Source: Liolophura sinensis
Lineage: Eukaryota > Mollusca > Polyplacophora > Chitonida > Chitonidae
Direction: 5' to 3'
Length of the DNA: 64,000 nucleotides
Assembly: GCF_032854445.1 (NCBI RefSeq)
Contig: NC_088297.1
Location: 15,566,127-15,630,126 of the forward strand
Part shown: positions 1 through 13,600 of the stretch, piece by piece
Layout of the letters: every line of letters starts with the position of its first letter
Position numbering within the stretch: the stretch's first letter is position 1
Program-made: the position numbers and the translations under genes
The notes under the pieces: generated by a model
What the model was told of the DNA's origin: nothing
The model's input: only the letters and a program-made list of their open reading frames with translations
Database searches by the model: none

Positions 1-1590
1 CACAGGAGGCTACTTAATTTCTGGACTGATGGCCAGTGTTTTGGTAGTTTTATATGTTAGGCTACATCATATATTATGTATAAAGAAAAGAAAAAAAAAT
101 CAAGTGTCTCATGTATTACACAATTGCTTATAAACTGAACGGGTGAGTAATAAATTTCTAGATAAAACACTTCAACAGAAAAAGAATAAAAGGCATGTCT
201 CTGCCTTAGTTAATATGCCCCCGTCATACCCCGAACTGGTAACTACAGGCTATGTAATTTTCTGAGCTAGCAAACTGTCATCACTCAAGTGTCATCCTCC
301 CATTTTAAAATTGCCCGCAAGCTTCCACAAACAAGTAGAATAAAGCATATATGTGGTATGTTGCCTCAAAAAGCTTAACCGAGGATATACGCTACACTGA
401 GCATTGTAACAAAACAAAAGTTGTGGGGAATACATACTTCCAATTATCCACTCAGGAGTATCTAATCTAATTTGTGGTAGGGAAATTAGTAGGTTGAAAA
501 AAAAATTATCCGGTTGAAAAAAAAAAAATCTGGCTGAAATAAAAAAAAAAATAAAAACCATTATTAAGCACAGGAACTAAGGTCAATTAAAGCTGTGTCA
601 AAATTTTAATGTGTACAATCAGCTTAATTAATTATTTTTAATCATCTTAAACTAACAACAGATTCTTTGATATAGTTGCAAACATCTTACTGGACAGCTT
701 CACTGTTTGAGAAGAATGTCCATACATGTACACAATTAAAGCAATACATATATATGTTTTATAGCGTCATGATAGGCCTATATATCTATGAAAAAACATT
801 TCCACATATATACACAAAGCAGTACATGTATCCTTTATACAGTCATGATAGGCCTGTACACACACGCTATATTCCAAAATATTTGCTGTTCTGAATTTTA
901 CACACACACACACATACAAGAAAAAAAAAAAAAAATGATACTGACCATTCATTAATTGCTACAAAGATATAACTGCAGTTCATCTCATGGAAACAGCACA
1001 AAAGTAAACTACATATAGCCATATAAACAGGGTTTTTTTGCAGGTATAAGTAATAAGTAATAATTTTGAATATATGCATGTAGTCCAGATCAAATATTAT
1101 AAATCTATAGGCCCCTATACACAGTTAGGCCAAGCTGCCATATACACATGTAGGCCTATCCAGCTTAACAAAGACTAGGTTGTCATTCGACATTTTATGG
1201 ATCAATTTTAGCAAGCTTGCTGTATTCAAATGGTTGCAGCCAGATATCGTAGTAGGTATATACAAGATATGCTGGAAATGCATTCATTGATGCATCTGCA
1301 CCAAATGTATGGCTCAGCAATCAACATGTACTGCAGCAAATGTCCAGCTAACTTCATCTTCAAAACTGACGCTTGCATTTCAAATCTGGCTTCAAAATAA
1401 ACAGTGGTTAGCAATTATAGGTGGTAATACTGCCGAGACGCATACATACCTATGTGGCACGCCGGTACATTCACACACAGAGAGTTTACAACGTCCACAA
1501 TGAGACTCGTCAGCTTTCCTCTCTCGCCATGCGACAGCTGGGTATTCTGGTGGCTTTGTTTTGATGTTATGACCCTATTGACCCCGCAAT
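1..1590. other. AT-rich DNA with no gene recognised
   Basis: Contains poly(A)/(T) tracts, short CA/TG runs (near 900-930) and scattered CATGTA words. No exon, SINE or RNA gene could be supported. Confidence 0.5.
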
Positions 1591-1592
1591 TC

Positions 1593-1667
1593 CTACCAAT
1601 TGGAGGACCGGTACGATTCGACCACCTTGGTGAATTGGTCCATGTAGTGGAGAGTAAATGTATGGTC
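1593..1667 (-). CDS. Possible short terminal exon, minus strand
   Basis: Following an acceptor-like TCGTCACAG, a 24-codon frame reads DHTFTLHYMDQFTKVVESYR and then SSNW, ending in TAG. In an overlapping frame the same strand is open for about 280 bp (1415-1693) to a GTATGT donor. Either or neither may be real, and no family is recognised. Confidence 0.15.
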   Translation of the reverse strand, partial: DHTFTLHYMDQFTKVVESYRSSNW

Positions 1668-1669
1668 CT

Positions 1670-2930
1670 GTGACGAGAACCAGAATGTAGCATTTCATAA
1701 AAATGTAATAAAACTGTAACACAAAAGAGTAGCGCTTTCTGTAAAGTGATTTATTGAAGAGGCAGAGGATGTAAAGTGCTGGAAATAAACGCCACACTGT
1801 GCTCTCCACGATCAGATAGTGTGATCCCCGCTGTTCCATTTGATAAATGTAACACACAATTTCATTGGTTGATCTCTGTGGTTATAGCTCTTTTGAGCAG
1901 AGTGATTCTGAGGAAAAGCAGGTTCAGTTTTGTTATGAAAAATTGAAGGTGTATTACGTAAGCACAGCTCATCAGGATGCCCCCGCCTTCACATGGACGC
2001 CGATTACCTCAGCGAAAAGAGAAAAGGTGCTTTAATAATGTGTTAGTCGTGTGAAACACTCGTGCGTCGGTAAACTCGTGTGCCTTGAAACAACAACAAC
2101 ATAATACCAATCTTGGGCTCGGAATGTTTTGATCAAGATATTAATCATGTTTAACAAAACTAGAGCGGACAGTAGATACAGATTTGGCAACTTTGAGCAT
2201 GCATTTGTATGGTTACTATATTCAAATGCCCATGTCTAGACTTAGATATAAGATCGCGAGATGCTTGGCCTCTTATACAGTTATAGTTGTGGAATGTAGC
2301 TCTGAAATCGACTAACACGAAGTGTTGAGAGAGTTACGGCGAATAACTGCTTCTTATGTGTCGGATCGATGGTAAGCCACATTTATGGCATCTTCACACG
2401 CGCATTAAATCGTCTTAAGTGTAAACTGATGTCAACCAAGTGGTCCCCAAAATCAACTAACCAGTTCAGAGGCTCTCCGAACCAAACATGACTAAGGACA
2501 ACCACATAAATTCACAAAATAAATACATTTTCAGACACTACACTCATTGTTGCCGTAACACGCCTGTCACCATTTTGATTACTTGCGAGAACAAACGAGG
2601 TTGAAGGGATCATCGCCATCTGACGACAGGGGGCGTGAACCAGCCAAATGGACGACTAGACTTGCCTAGTGTTACTATAATGATTGCCATTATTATTGTC
2701 ATTGCCAAGTATTATCTCCCTGGAACGATCTTATTTTTTTCTGCACTCACATCAGTCTGGGCTTAAAATCTGTACACCTTAGAAACTTTATAGTTAGGCT
2801 GTAGTTCTGTTATTTTACATTTCAACAGAATTTATAGACACTGGCCCAGCCATTGAAATTTTTACATACCCCATCACGGAAGGTTCAAGCTGTTTTCCCC
2901 ACTGCCTGCAAATATAACAATTGTGTCGCC
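1670..2930. other. Unassigned region, possible 5' flank or promoter of the BCLAF/THRAP3-like gene
   Basis: Part of this stretch (about 1960-2660) has more CpG and fewer simple repeats than its surroundings. It contains a strong donor-like ATCGATG|GTAAGC at about 2369. Spliced directly to the exon at 4422, every short frame from here meets a stop, so a missing intermediate exon is implied if transcription starts here. Confidence 0.2.
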
Positions 2931-2931
2931 A

Positions 2932-3060
2932 CTATTTTGGGTGGTATTCCAGCTTGATTGACTCATCTGTAAACACGGATGTAGGACAGCTCTCTTGAAA
3001 CAGAGATACACCAAAACACTGACGCTGTCCATAGCTTTCCATGTAATCTCCATCGTCATT
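2932..3060 (-). CDS. Possible terminal exon of an unidentified minus-strand gene
   Basis: After a good minus-strand acceptor (GGATTTTTTAG) a 42-codon frame reads NDDGDYMESYGQRQCFGVSL and SCPTSVFTDESIKLEYHPK, then TAG. Its composition is protein-like and begins exactly in phase 0. No preceding exon was found in the 1.3 kb up to the BCLAF/THRAP3-like gene. I do not recognise the product, and it could be chance or a pseudo-exon. Confidence 0.22.
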   Translation of the reverse strand, partial: NDDGDYMESYGQRQCFGVSLFQESCPTSVFTDESIKLEYHPK

Positions 3061-3554
3061 CTAAAAAATCCTGGCATACATTAGCTCGGGTTTTCTAAGC
3101 GTGCTCTGGTTGTGAGTTGTAGCCAAACCTAATGTCAGAGAACAGGCCACTAAACATGAACAACCACAACTGTGAAAACATACATGTACATTGGTGTGGA
3201 GGCTGCTACACTTCTACTCCATAGAAGTTGAATGACAGTGTTCCAATAGTGAGCATACTGATAAATGCATTGGGTAGTAAATGCATGGTCAATATCCCTT
3301 TACGGCAAAATCGTGTTAAGTTTTCTTTTGCTTGGTGGGTTTTTTTTTTTTGGATGGTTTCAGCGATGGATTTAATGTGTAATGTATAGTATTTAACTCC
3401 AAATTGCCACAGCCTAATTTTAGGATTTAACAGAATTGCAAATATAGAGTTTCAGAGGCTCTCAGTCTAATTTGAGTGCGGCTTTGATTCAGAAAGTGTG
3501 TAGGGTAATTAGTCAGTGTTATTGATTTATTCCGATTTCCTCTTCCCTAAGCCA

Positions 3555-3816
3555 AGCGTCCGCTTCGGGAGCGGTAAATCCAGGGTCAGTCCTGGATCGA
3601 GTCACACCTAAGACTTTAAAAAAGGAAGTTGTAACTTCCTCGCTTGGCGTTCAGCATAAGGTGGCTTACTTGCCTTCGGTAAAGCATCTCAGTGAAGCTG
3701 CACTCCGTCCTGCAATAAGGAGGCACATTACATGCACTCTAAGGATTCGTTCGTTGTCGTATGACTGAAAAATTGTTAAGTACGACCTTAAACCCCAAGC
3801 ACTCAGTCACTCACTC
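3555..3816 (+). mobile_element. SINE family B copy
   Basis: A partial head (GGGAGCGGTAAATCCAGGGT, B-box area), the body GAAGTTGTAACTTCCTCGCT, and the tail ACCTTAAACCCCAAGCACTC with CACT repeats. It has an internal deletion. Confidence 0.85.
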
Positions 3817-4206
3817 CTTCCATAAACCTGGCTGCTGTTGTACATGTGTAAAAATAATTTAATACAGTGTTAAACGTTAATTAAATAAAATAAAAATATT
3901 AAAATAGTCCAAGTATTGTATAAAGTCTCTTACATCAGCACATTCTTACACTGTGAATTTTGACAAGAGAAACTGTGGACAGCATCTTGTGCATTATACC
4001 TCTTTCTTTCTTTAACATCAACTTCAAGAAAGCTGTCTACGGTCTTACAAGTAGATGTATGCGTACAAATAAAAAAATGTAAGTCCACATATATCACAAT
4101 GCATTGTAAATATACCTGTAGTAAGAATCAACTTTGTTTGCAATACATTATTGAAATAAGACATCAGTTACGTTCATATAATTTAAGTAGCATACAATAA
4201 TGTTTT

Positions 4207-4332
4207 TGCGGAGGGTAGTGCGTTTCCTCCAGGCTGTACACGGTTTCCTGCTACCACAGTGCAGTCCGCTGTTGTATAAGTGAAATATTCTTGAGTGCGG
4301 CATAAAACGCCAGTCAGATAAATAAATAAACA
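4207..4332 (+). mobile_element. SINE family A copy, 5' truncated
   Basis: Body and tail GTATAAGTGAAATATTCTTG AGTGCGGCATAAAACG, then AATAAATAAA. It ends about 90 bp before exon a. Confidence 0.85.
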
Positions 4333-4421
4333 ATAATTGTTTATATGGTAACAGCAGTCTTGTGGGGAAAATTTTCAAAAGATTGACGTTTAGATGTTTT
4401 GATGTTTTGATGTTGTTTCAG

Positions 4422-4676
4422 ATCTCTCTCCAGATCCAGAAGTAGTTCAAGGTCACAATCTGGCTACAGGAAAAAGCTAGAACCAAAGCATAAGTATTCT
4501 CAGTCGAGAGGACACTACAGAAGTAGGTCAAGGTCACGATCCAGATCTAGGACACCAAAGAAACATCTACCACCAAAGGACAGGAAACCCGAGAAGTACT
4601 TGAAACATGGCAGACGGTCGAGAACTCCAGTGAAACACCGGCCTGTGAACCATGGGAAAGGAGTGCCACTGACAAG
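4422..4676 (+). CDS. BCLAF/THRAP3-like, exon a (first recognised)
   Basis: The acceptor is TTGTTTCAG and the donor is ACAAG|GTAT. The exon enters with one base of a split codon and leaves with two. It encodes a basic RS-rich stretch (SLSRSRSSSRSQSGY, SRSRSRSRTPKK). No start codon lies in frame before the acceptor, so at least one more exon is upstream. Confidence 0.85.
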
Positions 4677-7600
4677 GTATTTGGGGAAGGGCTGTAGAGA
4701 TCATTTAAGGAAATGACATTTAGGAAGCAAGGCATTTGCCAGAAATGTGAAAGAGAGTATCCAAACACCCTTTTGTGAGGCAATTTTGTATTAGCAGGGT
4801 GTCCAGATTTCGATTTCTCCTGTCTCTCCCTATCATCTTCCCAGGAAGTAGGGTGAAAACAAATTTAGAATGTCACAAACATTTTTGTCTGACGTGACTT
4901 GTGACCTTGATGAATCAGTTTTCAGTCAGGAATTCTTATGAGGCCAAGGGATGGGCCATGTTAGAGCAACATAATATAAAGAGAAGCATAATGTTGCGTA
5001 ACGTCTACCCCCATGCAGATGTGGTTTATAGGCAAAACAGGGTTCGGGTGACATAAGTGGAAAGAGGCGTGTCCTTGGGTTACAGGAATAACTCGTGTAA
5101 AACTGATAACATGGTGGCACTTTGATTTGGTCAATGTGTGTTACTTTGCTTACATTGATCTGTGATATCTCGGTTGGGCAACATCACAGAAATAAAAATG
5201 TATGCTTTTTAAATTTCCTGTGAGGTTCTTTATTGATGCATATACATTTGATCCTTTGTTGCCTTTTAAGTACGACTTTCAGCCCCAAGCGTTCATTATT
5301 TCTTTTCTGTAAAACTCGGGCAAAAACAAAGAGTTTTTATTGGACTATTTAGTTCATCTGCAATAAAACAGGTTTGAAAATCAGAAGTCCAGATGTGGTT
5401 GTAGAAACATGAAATGTCTAGGGCATATAGATTCTTCGTTGTAATGTCGCCTGATCTAGGTGAGTCATTTTTATGTTTCAGGGGCAATGACCTTCCACGA
5501 CGGAAGGAGCCTTATCGTTCCTGTACACGGTCATATTCCAGATCTCCATCACGCTCACCATCTACGAAGTATGGGAAAAACAGGAAAAGGTAAAACAAGA
5601 AAATGCAATGTCTTTTTGAGTTATGTGAAATCTCAAGGTTTTGTACCCTTTTTCATGCTTTTTCAGGTTACTTCAAGACACTGCCCTCTTTTTTTGTGCT
5701 GCGTTGTCTGGGTTCTATGAAGTTCTAGGGCTCTTTACCTGTTTAGTACTATTTGGGTTAATGTACATGTATTTAAGAGAATATCATGTTCATGCATTTT
5801 TTAAAAACCACACCTAACAGGAAATTATGTGAAGAGGTAAGTTGCCACTCCTAAATCCAAACACATTTTTTCCCCCCGTGCTGAAAATAAGAAATTCAGA
5901 ACCCCGCCTTCCCACACACCCCACCTTTCTAATCACAGAACTAGTGGTTTGAGTGATCTGTAAAACAGCTTGACAAGTTACTTTCACTTTCATTTTCAGA
6001 CACGACTTTTCCCCGAGTGATGACAGTCGTTCGCGTAGTCGTTCTCCTGGCAGAGGTCCCATGGTCCATTACAACAAGGAGACTGATTCGTACACAACAA
6101 CTAGTCGCTACTCTGATCATCACTCCCTGCATCACAGAGGGTCCGGGAAACCTGGGAGCTACACAGATACGGACATGCGTGGTCATAGATACGGGGTGAC
6201 AAACACAGCTGACAGCTCCTACAGCTGCCCGCCCGCAGAGGCTAAAAAACTGTTGACTGACCGTTTTAAGGATGATAGTATTCCTCCAGTGGAAATCGAA
6301 GAGAACATTACCATTGGTATTCACAGGAAGCTGAGTTCTCGGGCTCACGTTTCAAATATTATTATTAGGGAGTTTAACTCCATGACGGACTTCAAAATGC
6401 TGCGCCGCAGCAACGAAGGAAGGCGTCCAATGTTTGACCGCGAGGAAGTGAAGAAATTCCGTTGGGATGATAAGCTGGAAGACGAAGTGTTTCCCGTGGA
6501 AGAGAGGCGTGTGATCACAATGTCGAGCTCATCCAAGGTCGGAAGTGACCCAATTTTCACAAGGACAGGCTCGTCGCCTCCCCGAGATATGGATTATCGG
6601 CAGCCTCGAGGAAGAGGGTGGAGGGATTTTGACCGACATGTGGGTGGGGAAGAAGATTACAATAGGTAAGGCTTCCGAGATGTAAGGCTTCTGTTATACA
6701 ACAGTGGCCAGCATTGTGGTGGGAGGAAACAAGTTAGAGCCTGTGGGAAGCCTATGACCAGACCTTCCCATGTACGACAGGAGAGGAAGCCAGCATGAGC
6801 TGGACTTGAACTCACAGGGACTGTATTGGTAGGAGGCTCCTGTGTCGTTGTGTAAAACTAGCCCCCTGGCAAAATTAAGTTTGAATTCTAAGGACAGTAA
6901 TCTTTTAATACGAAACTTTGGAATTGAGATATTGAAGTTTGTGTTGACGTCCCTATGTAACTTGGTGTTGCTTTACAGCATGGTTGGGCAAATGAATGCA
7001 GTTAGATATGGACAGCTATATACAGTAAATAATATTACTGTGCAATAATTAATATTTTGGGGAACCTCCATGGCCGATGTGGTTAGTGCCAGCGCAGTGG
7101 AATGACCGAGGAGCCTCTCGCCAATGTGGTCGCTATGAGTTTAGTCCTCTCTGGCAGTAGTTTGGAAGGTCTGACAGAAACCTGCGGATGATCGTTCCCA
7201 GCAGTATAGGTTTACCAGCTTGAAAGCTCCTACTTCCAAAATGGCTAAAGCCTAGCAAATTCGTGATTTTACCTATTTGTAGTTCATTCCTCACCTTCTT
7301 TGCACAAAATGGATCTCTTGTAGGGTCGGACCTACATGCCCTATCATTGAAACATTTTTTGATGGTGGCAACCCAACCCTGTCAAAAAGAATAAGGTTGG
7401 TCGGTGGGGAAATTTTTTTATTATTCCTTCTTTAAATGGAAGAACAGCAACCTGCGGATGGTCGTGGGTTCCCCTGGGGCGCTGCCCGGTATACTCCCAC
7501 CATAATGTTGGCCGCCGTCGTATAAGTGCAATATTCTTGAGTACGGTGTAAAACACCAATCAAATAAATAAATGAAAGAGACAGAAATATTAAATTAAAA

Positions 7601-10600
7601 TTGACAGAAATAAATTAAGAAAAGAAATTCCATCAGAAACTTCAGAGTATTTTTGAGAGTTGGTCAGTTTGCCCCAAAGGAACATATGTTAAATAATGGA
7701 ATAAAACTTTTTTTCAAGGAGTGAAATTTTTCTGAATGACATTAAAGTGAATGCCTTATATTTATTTATTTATTTAATTGGTGTTTTACGCCGCACTCAA
7801 GAATATTTCACTTATATGACGGCAGCCAGCATTTTGGTGGGAGGAAATTGGGCAGAGCGTGGGGAAAACCCACGACCATCTGCATGTTGCTGTCAGACCT
7901 TCCTACTTACGGCCGGAGACGAAGCCAGCGTGAGCTGGATGGATGCCTTATAAATTTGTGGAATTACAGATATTTCTCCTTTATGCATTCTAAATAATGA
8001 ATTTTATTGTTTTGCATCACTTTTATGTTGATTTCATTTTGATTGGCCAGGAGGAGCGGGGATGACTATGATCGCAGAGAATTCGACAAGCCTCGAGTCC
8101 AGCCAGAGGTCAGGTAAGGTCACAGCCTCACTTTGGTGTATCAGTATGCCAGTGAGTGGGGGGTTTCTGCCTTTGTTAGCAAAGATGGGTAAAGGGTGTG
8201 ACAGTCAGGCATCTCAGTGAAGCAGCACTTGATAAAAGAGCGCTGGAAATCCATCCTACAACAAAGAGGCACATTACATGCACTCTAAGGATTTCTTTGT
8301 CGTCATATGACTGAAAAATTGTATAGTGTGACATTAAACCCCAAGCACTCACTCACTCACTCACTCATAATTGACATAAGATGTGGTCAAGCAGTGAGAT
8401 GTCTAATCTGCCGTTGTTCCTGCAGGCTTGACCCTCGACCTGACCCTCGCTATGAACATGTATACAGACAGCATGAGTACGAAGAGAAGGCACAGCAAAT
8501 GGACGATCTCAAGTTAGAGAAGATACAGAGAAATCCCAACGACCTGCGGCACAACCTGCTGAAGAAACATGATCGGCAGGTAGAGGAACCAGATAGGTAG
8601 GTGAGAGAGGGTGAGAGCGGAAACATGATCGGCAGGTAGAGGAATCAGATAGGTAGGTGTGAGAGGGTGAGAGCAGAAACATGATCGGCAGGTAGAGGAA
8701 TCAGATAGGTAGGTGTGAGAGGGTGAGACCAGAAACATGATCAGCAGGTAGAGGACTCAGATAGGTAGGTGTGAGAGGGTGAGACCAGAAACATGATCAG
8801 CAGGTAGAGGACTGATAGGTAGGTGTGAGAGGGTGGGAGCAGAAACATGATCGGCAGGTAGAGGAATCAGATAGGTAGGTGTGAGAGGGTGAGAGCAGAA
8901 ACATGATCAGCAGGTAGAGGACTCAGATAGGTAGGTGTGAGAGGGTGGGAGCGAAAAGATGATCGGCAGGTAGAGGACTCAGATAGGTAGGTATGAGAGG
9001 GTGAGAGCAGAAACATGATCGGCAGGTAGAGGAATCAGATAGGTAGGTGTGAGAGGGTGAGAGCAGAAACATGATCGGCAGGTAGAGGACTCAGATAGGT
9101 AGGTGTGAGAGGGTGAGAGCAGAAACATGATCGGCAGGTAGAGGACTCAGATAGGTAGGTGTGAGAGGGTGAGACCAGAAACATGATCGGCAGGTAGAGG
9201 ACTCAGATAGGTAGGTGTGAGAGGGTGGGAGCAGAAACATGATCAGCAGGTAGAGGACTCAGATAGGTAGGTGTGAGAGGGTGAGAGCATAAACATGATC
9301 AGCAGGTAGACTCGGTTAGGTAGGTGTGAGAGGGTGGGAGCAGAAACATGATCAGCAGGTAGAGGACTCAGATAGGTAGGTGTGAGAGGGTGAGACCAGA
9401 AACATGATCGGCAGGTAGAGGAATCAGATAGGTAGGTGTGAGAGGGTGGGAGCAGAAACATGATCAGCAGGTAGAGGACTCAGATAGGTAGGTGTGAGAG
9501 GGTGAGAGCATAAACATGATCAGCAGGTAGACTCGGTTAGGTAGGTGTGAGAGGGTGGGAGCAGAAACATGATCGGCAGGTAGAGGACAGATAGGTAGGT
9601 GTGAGAGGGTGAGAGCAGAAACATGATCAGCAGGTAGAGGACTCAGATAGGTAGGTGTGAGAGGGTGAGACCAGAAACATGATCAGCAGGTAGAGGACTG
9701 ATAGGTAGGTGTGAAAGGGTGGGAGCAGAAACATGATCGGCAGGTAGAGGAATCAGATAGGTAGGTGTGAGAGGGTGAGAGAGGAAACATGATCAGCAGG
9801 TAGAGGACAGATAGGTAGGTGTGAGAGGGTGAGAGCAGAAACATGATCAGCAGGTAGAGGACTCAGATAGGTAGGTGTGAGAGGGTGAGACCAGAAACAT
9901 GATCAGCAGGTAGAGGACTGATAGGTAGGTGTGAGAGGGTGGGAGCAGAAACATGATCGGCAGGTAGAGGACAGATAGGTAGGTGTGAGAGGGTGAGAGC
10001 AGAAACATGATCAGCAGGTAGAGGACTGATAGGTAGGTGTGAGAGGGTGGGACCAGAAACATGATCGACAGGTAGAGGACTCAGATAGGTAAGTGTGAGA
10101 GGGTGAGACCAGAAACATGATCAGCAGGTAGAGGAATCAGATAGGTAGGTGTGAGAGGATGAGACCAGAAACATGATCAGCAGGTAGAGGACTGATAGGT
10201 AGGTGTGAGAGGGTGGGAGCAGAAACATGATCGGCAGGTAGAAGAATCAGATAGGTAGGTGTGAGACACCTTTTTATATATAGTGACAGATTTTGTTGTC
10301 AAAACTGCGTGTAAATTTTTGTACAGTGTGTGCACATGATTATAAGAAACTTAAGTTCAATTTATCAGGCAATATTCCTCATAATTTGGGCTTTTTGAAG
10401 GGTGTCAAAATGTTCTTATATTTGACCCTGAATTTGTTCTTGGTATTCGGTTGTTTTTTGTTGTTTTTTGAAAAAGGAACAAATGCTCCAATAAAACTTG
10501 TAAAGTGTTGCAAATCTGTGATTATTTTTTCTTAATCTTTTGTTTTTGTCTGGCTGTATCTTCTGCCAAATGCCTTATTCTCATTAAAATTCTTTCCCCT

Positions 10601-13600
10601 CTCAGTGCTAAATACCCAGTGAAGAGCCGCAGAGGACTTAAAGAAGACCGAAGTCAACAGTTATCTCGTTCACCAGTTAGGTTTAGTATGTCTCCTGGAA
10701 AAGGCCGTAGTCTTTCACGATCAAGGTCACGTTCCAGATCAAGAGGTCATTCCCATGGTAACAGCCGTTCACCAGAAAGAGGGCGTGATAAGTATAGAGG
10801 TAGGTTACTTGTAAATTTATTATAAAATTTCTTCTTGGTGAGATTGTAAGATATTGTAGAATACTAAGTTTTCAGTGGGGTCCTCCATGGCCAAGGGGGA
10901 TAGCATACCAGCACGTGCAATGACCCATGAGCCTGCCACCAGTGTGATCAGTGTGGGTTCACGTCCAGCTCATCCTGTCCTCCTCTCTGGCGACACGTAG
11001 GAAAGTCTGCCCGCAACCTGCAGATGGTCGTTGACTTTCCCCTGACCTCTGCCCGGCTTTTTCCCACCATAATGCTGACCGCCATCATAGAAATGAAATA
11101 TTCTTCTGTGAGTTCGGCATAAAACACCGAATCAAACGAATAGATAAATAAGTTTCATTGTCCTCCCACCGTGACGCTGGTTGCAGGAGTGAAATCATTT
11201 TGAGTACAGCCCAAACACACAAGTCAAATAAATGAATAAGTAAAGTTGTGTGTTAGTCACCGCCTGGTTTTGTAATACATGTATCTTAAACAGTTATTGT
11301 AATTGTACATGTATGCGGAACTGCACGATTGTTTTATGAATTAATGGGTCGCCTCGACTGCGGCATCAAAGGCAAAGAAAACACTAAAATGAAGTATGCA
11401 TCAAATGAAAGACCATTAAAAACTGTCCAGAAAAATAGTTTGTTTACAGTTTGTTTAACCTAATAAAATGCATTTTATTCCATGGCTTGCCGTTTCTGAC
11501 CACAATGGTACCAGTGACGTCACATAAGGTTTCTGCTACTTATTGCACATTGGACATGTCTGCTACATATCATCATTCGAAATACATATTTGTATTGGGC
11601 CATGAATGCCTTTGCTAATTTGACCTTGAAGTGAATAATTTCATCCAAAAAGTAAAGATGTGACATCATGGATATCTTGTGCATTACAACAGACCAAGGT
11701 AGATTCTGATTGTTCTAATAAAAAAAAATTGCAGTCTTTGTCCTTAAAGGGATGCAGAATTGATGCTGATGGGCTTACAGTGAAGACAGGGTTTCCTGTG
11801 TGAAACCATGCAGTGATTTCTGGTTCTATTTAGCGCTGTTCAGACAGATCTTGTATTATATGTATATTGTGTTCATTGCTGATTTCTGCGTGTCTAACAG
11901 GTCGCAGTGCAGACAGGTCACGGATCAATCTTTCCCACTCAGGTAGGCTCACTGTTTTTTCTGTGATTTAGTTGTTTGAACATGTGCTTCTAAGAACGGG
12001 TTCAATGCTGTCTCCAGTCACACCTACATGTGTATGAGTTAAGACACAAAAATTTTGTAGTCGATCCCTAAAGGAAAAGACAACACTAGACTTAATGTAT
12101 GTATGCATATATAAAGTATACCACATAAAGTGTGAAAGACTTTATTTTTGTGATGTTAATGGAGGTATTGCAGCTTACAAAGTAAGCAAAATTGCTATGT
12201 TATCAGTTTTAACCAACCAGGCATGGCCTATTTCTATACTGGGTCGAGTCACACCTAAGACTTTAAAAGAGGAAGTTGTAACTTCCTCGCTTGGCGTTCA
12301 GCATGAAGGGGATATTGCAACGACTGGTTGACCCGTTTCAGTACAATGAGCCAGGCGAGGCGTCGTACTTGCTTTTGGTAAGGCGTCTCAGTGAAGCAGC
12401 ACTAGATAAAAGAGCGGTTGAAATCCGTCCTGCAACAAGGAGGCACATTACATGCCCTCTAGGAATCCTTCGTTGTCATATGACTGAAAAATTGTTAAGT
12501 GCGACGTTAAACCCCAAGCCCTCACTCACTCACCCTATTTCTATAAACCAGTTTCACTAGTCATATGACGACGAAGGAATTTTTTGAGTGCATGTAATGT
12601 GCCTCCTTGTTGCAGGACAGATTTCCACCATTCTTTTATCTAGTGCTGCTTCACTAAGACACCTTACTGAAGGCAAGTAAGTCGCCCCACTCGAGCCATT
12701 ATACTGATACGGGTCAACCAGTCGTTGCACTGAGAGTGAAATGAATATCAGTAAATGTCTGCCAGCTCATGGGAGATAACCCAGTGGCATTATGGCCTGA
12801 CGTTTTGAGCGTCCCCATGGCGGTCCATATTGATCTCATTGTCCTATGGCAATTAATGTTACATTTATTATATTAGCAAAATGTTCAGTACCAAGATGGT
12901 TGCTACTCAGATTACTTATTTAAGTACAGTGGACACCAGAAAGATTAAGGCTTATGTTGTTTAATTCAGGTGATAGGTATAAGAGTGACAAGTCCTACCC
13001 CAGACATCGTGATGACATGACCTGGAAAGAGCGTGTTGACCTTGCCAACAAAGGTCACTCACATTTGATGCATTCCCCAAGAGGGAGGGGCCAAGGGTTT
13101 AGAGGGCGTGGCTTTGTTAGGGGGTTTGGACGTGGCAACTTCAGGGTAAGTATGTTATCATTGTTGTCTGGAAAAGGTTTTTTTCTTCTCATTTCTGATG
13201 TGAAAGATTAGAATTTATTTATTTATTTGTTTTATTGGTGTTTTATTGGTGTTTTATGCCGTGCTCAAGACTATTTCACTGATACAACGGCAGCCAGAAT
13301 TATGGTGGGAGAAAGCTGGGCAGAGCCCGGTGAAAACCCACGACCATCTGCAGGTTGCTGACACACCTTCCCTAATATGAATGGAGAGGATCCGGCATGA
13401 CTGGACTTGAACTCATATCGACCGCATTAGTGTATGGACTTCTGGGTCATTGCGCTGTGCTGGCGTGCTTTCCCCTTCCGGCCCCAATTAGAATTAAAAG
13501 AAACAGGCCTCAGGATCACAAAGTGATCTTAAGAGTTACGTTAACATTTTAATTATTAAATTTGGTATGTTCCTTTCTGTTCAAATTTATTATACAATAA

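Noticed and set aside
1993-2030. ATG at 1993 (MDADYLSEKRK) as the start exon of the BCLAF/THRAP3-like gene
   Set aside because: The possible donor AAAAG|GTGCTT leaves phase 1, whereas the exon at 4422 needs phase 2. Direct joining gives a stop.
8514-10062. Minus-strand frames reading HTYLS-type repeats
   Set aside because: They are shadows of the 56-bp minisatellite.
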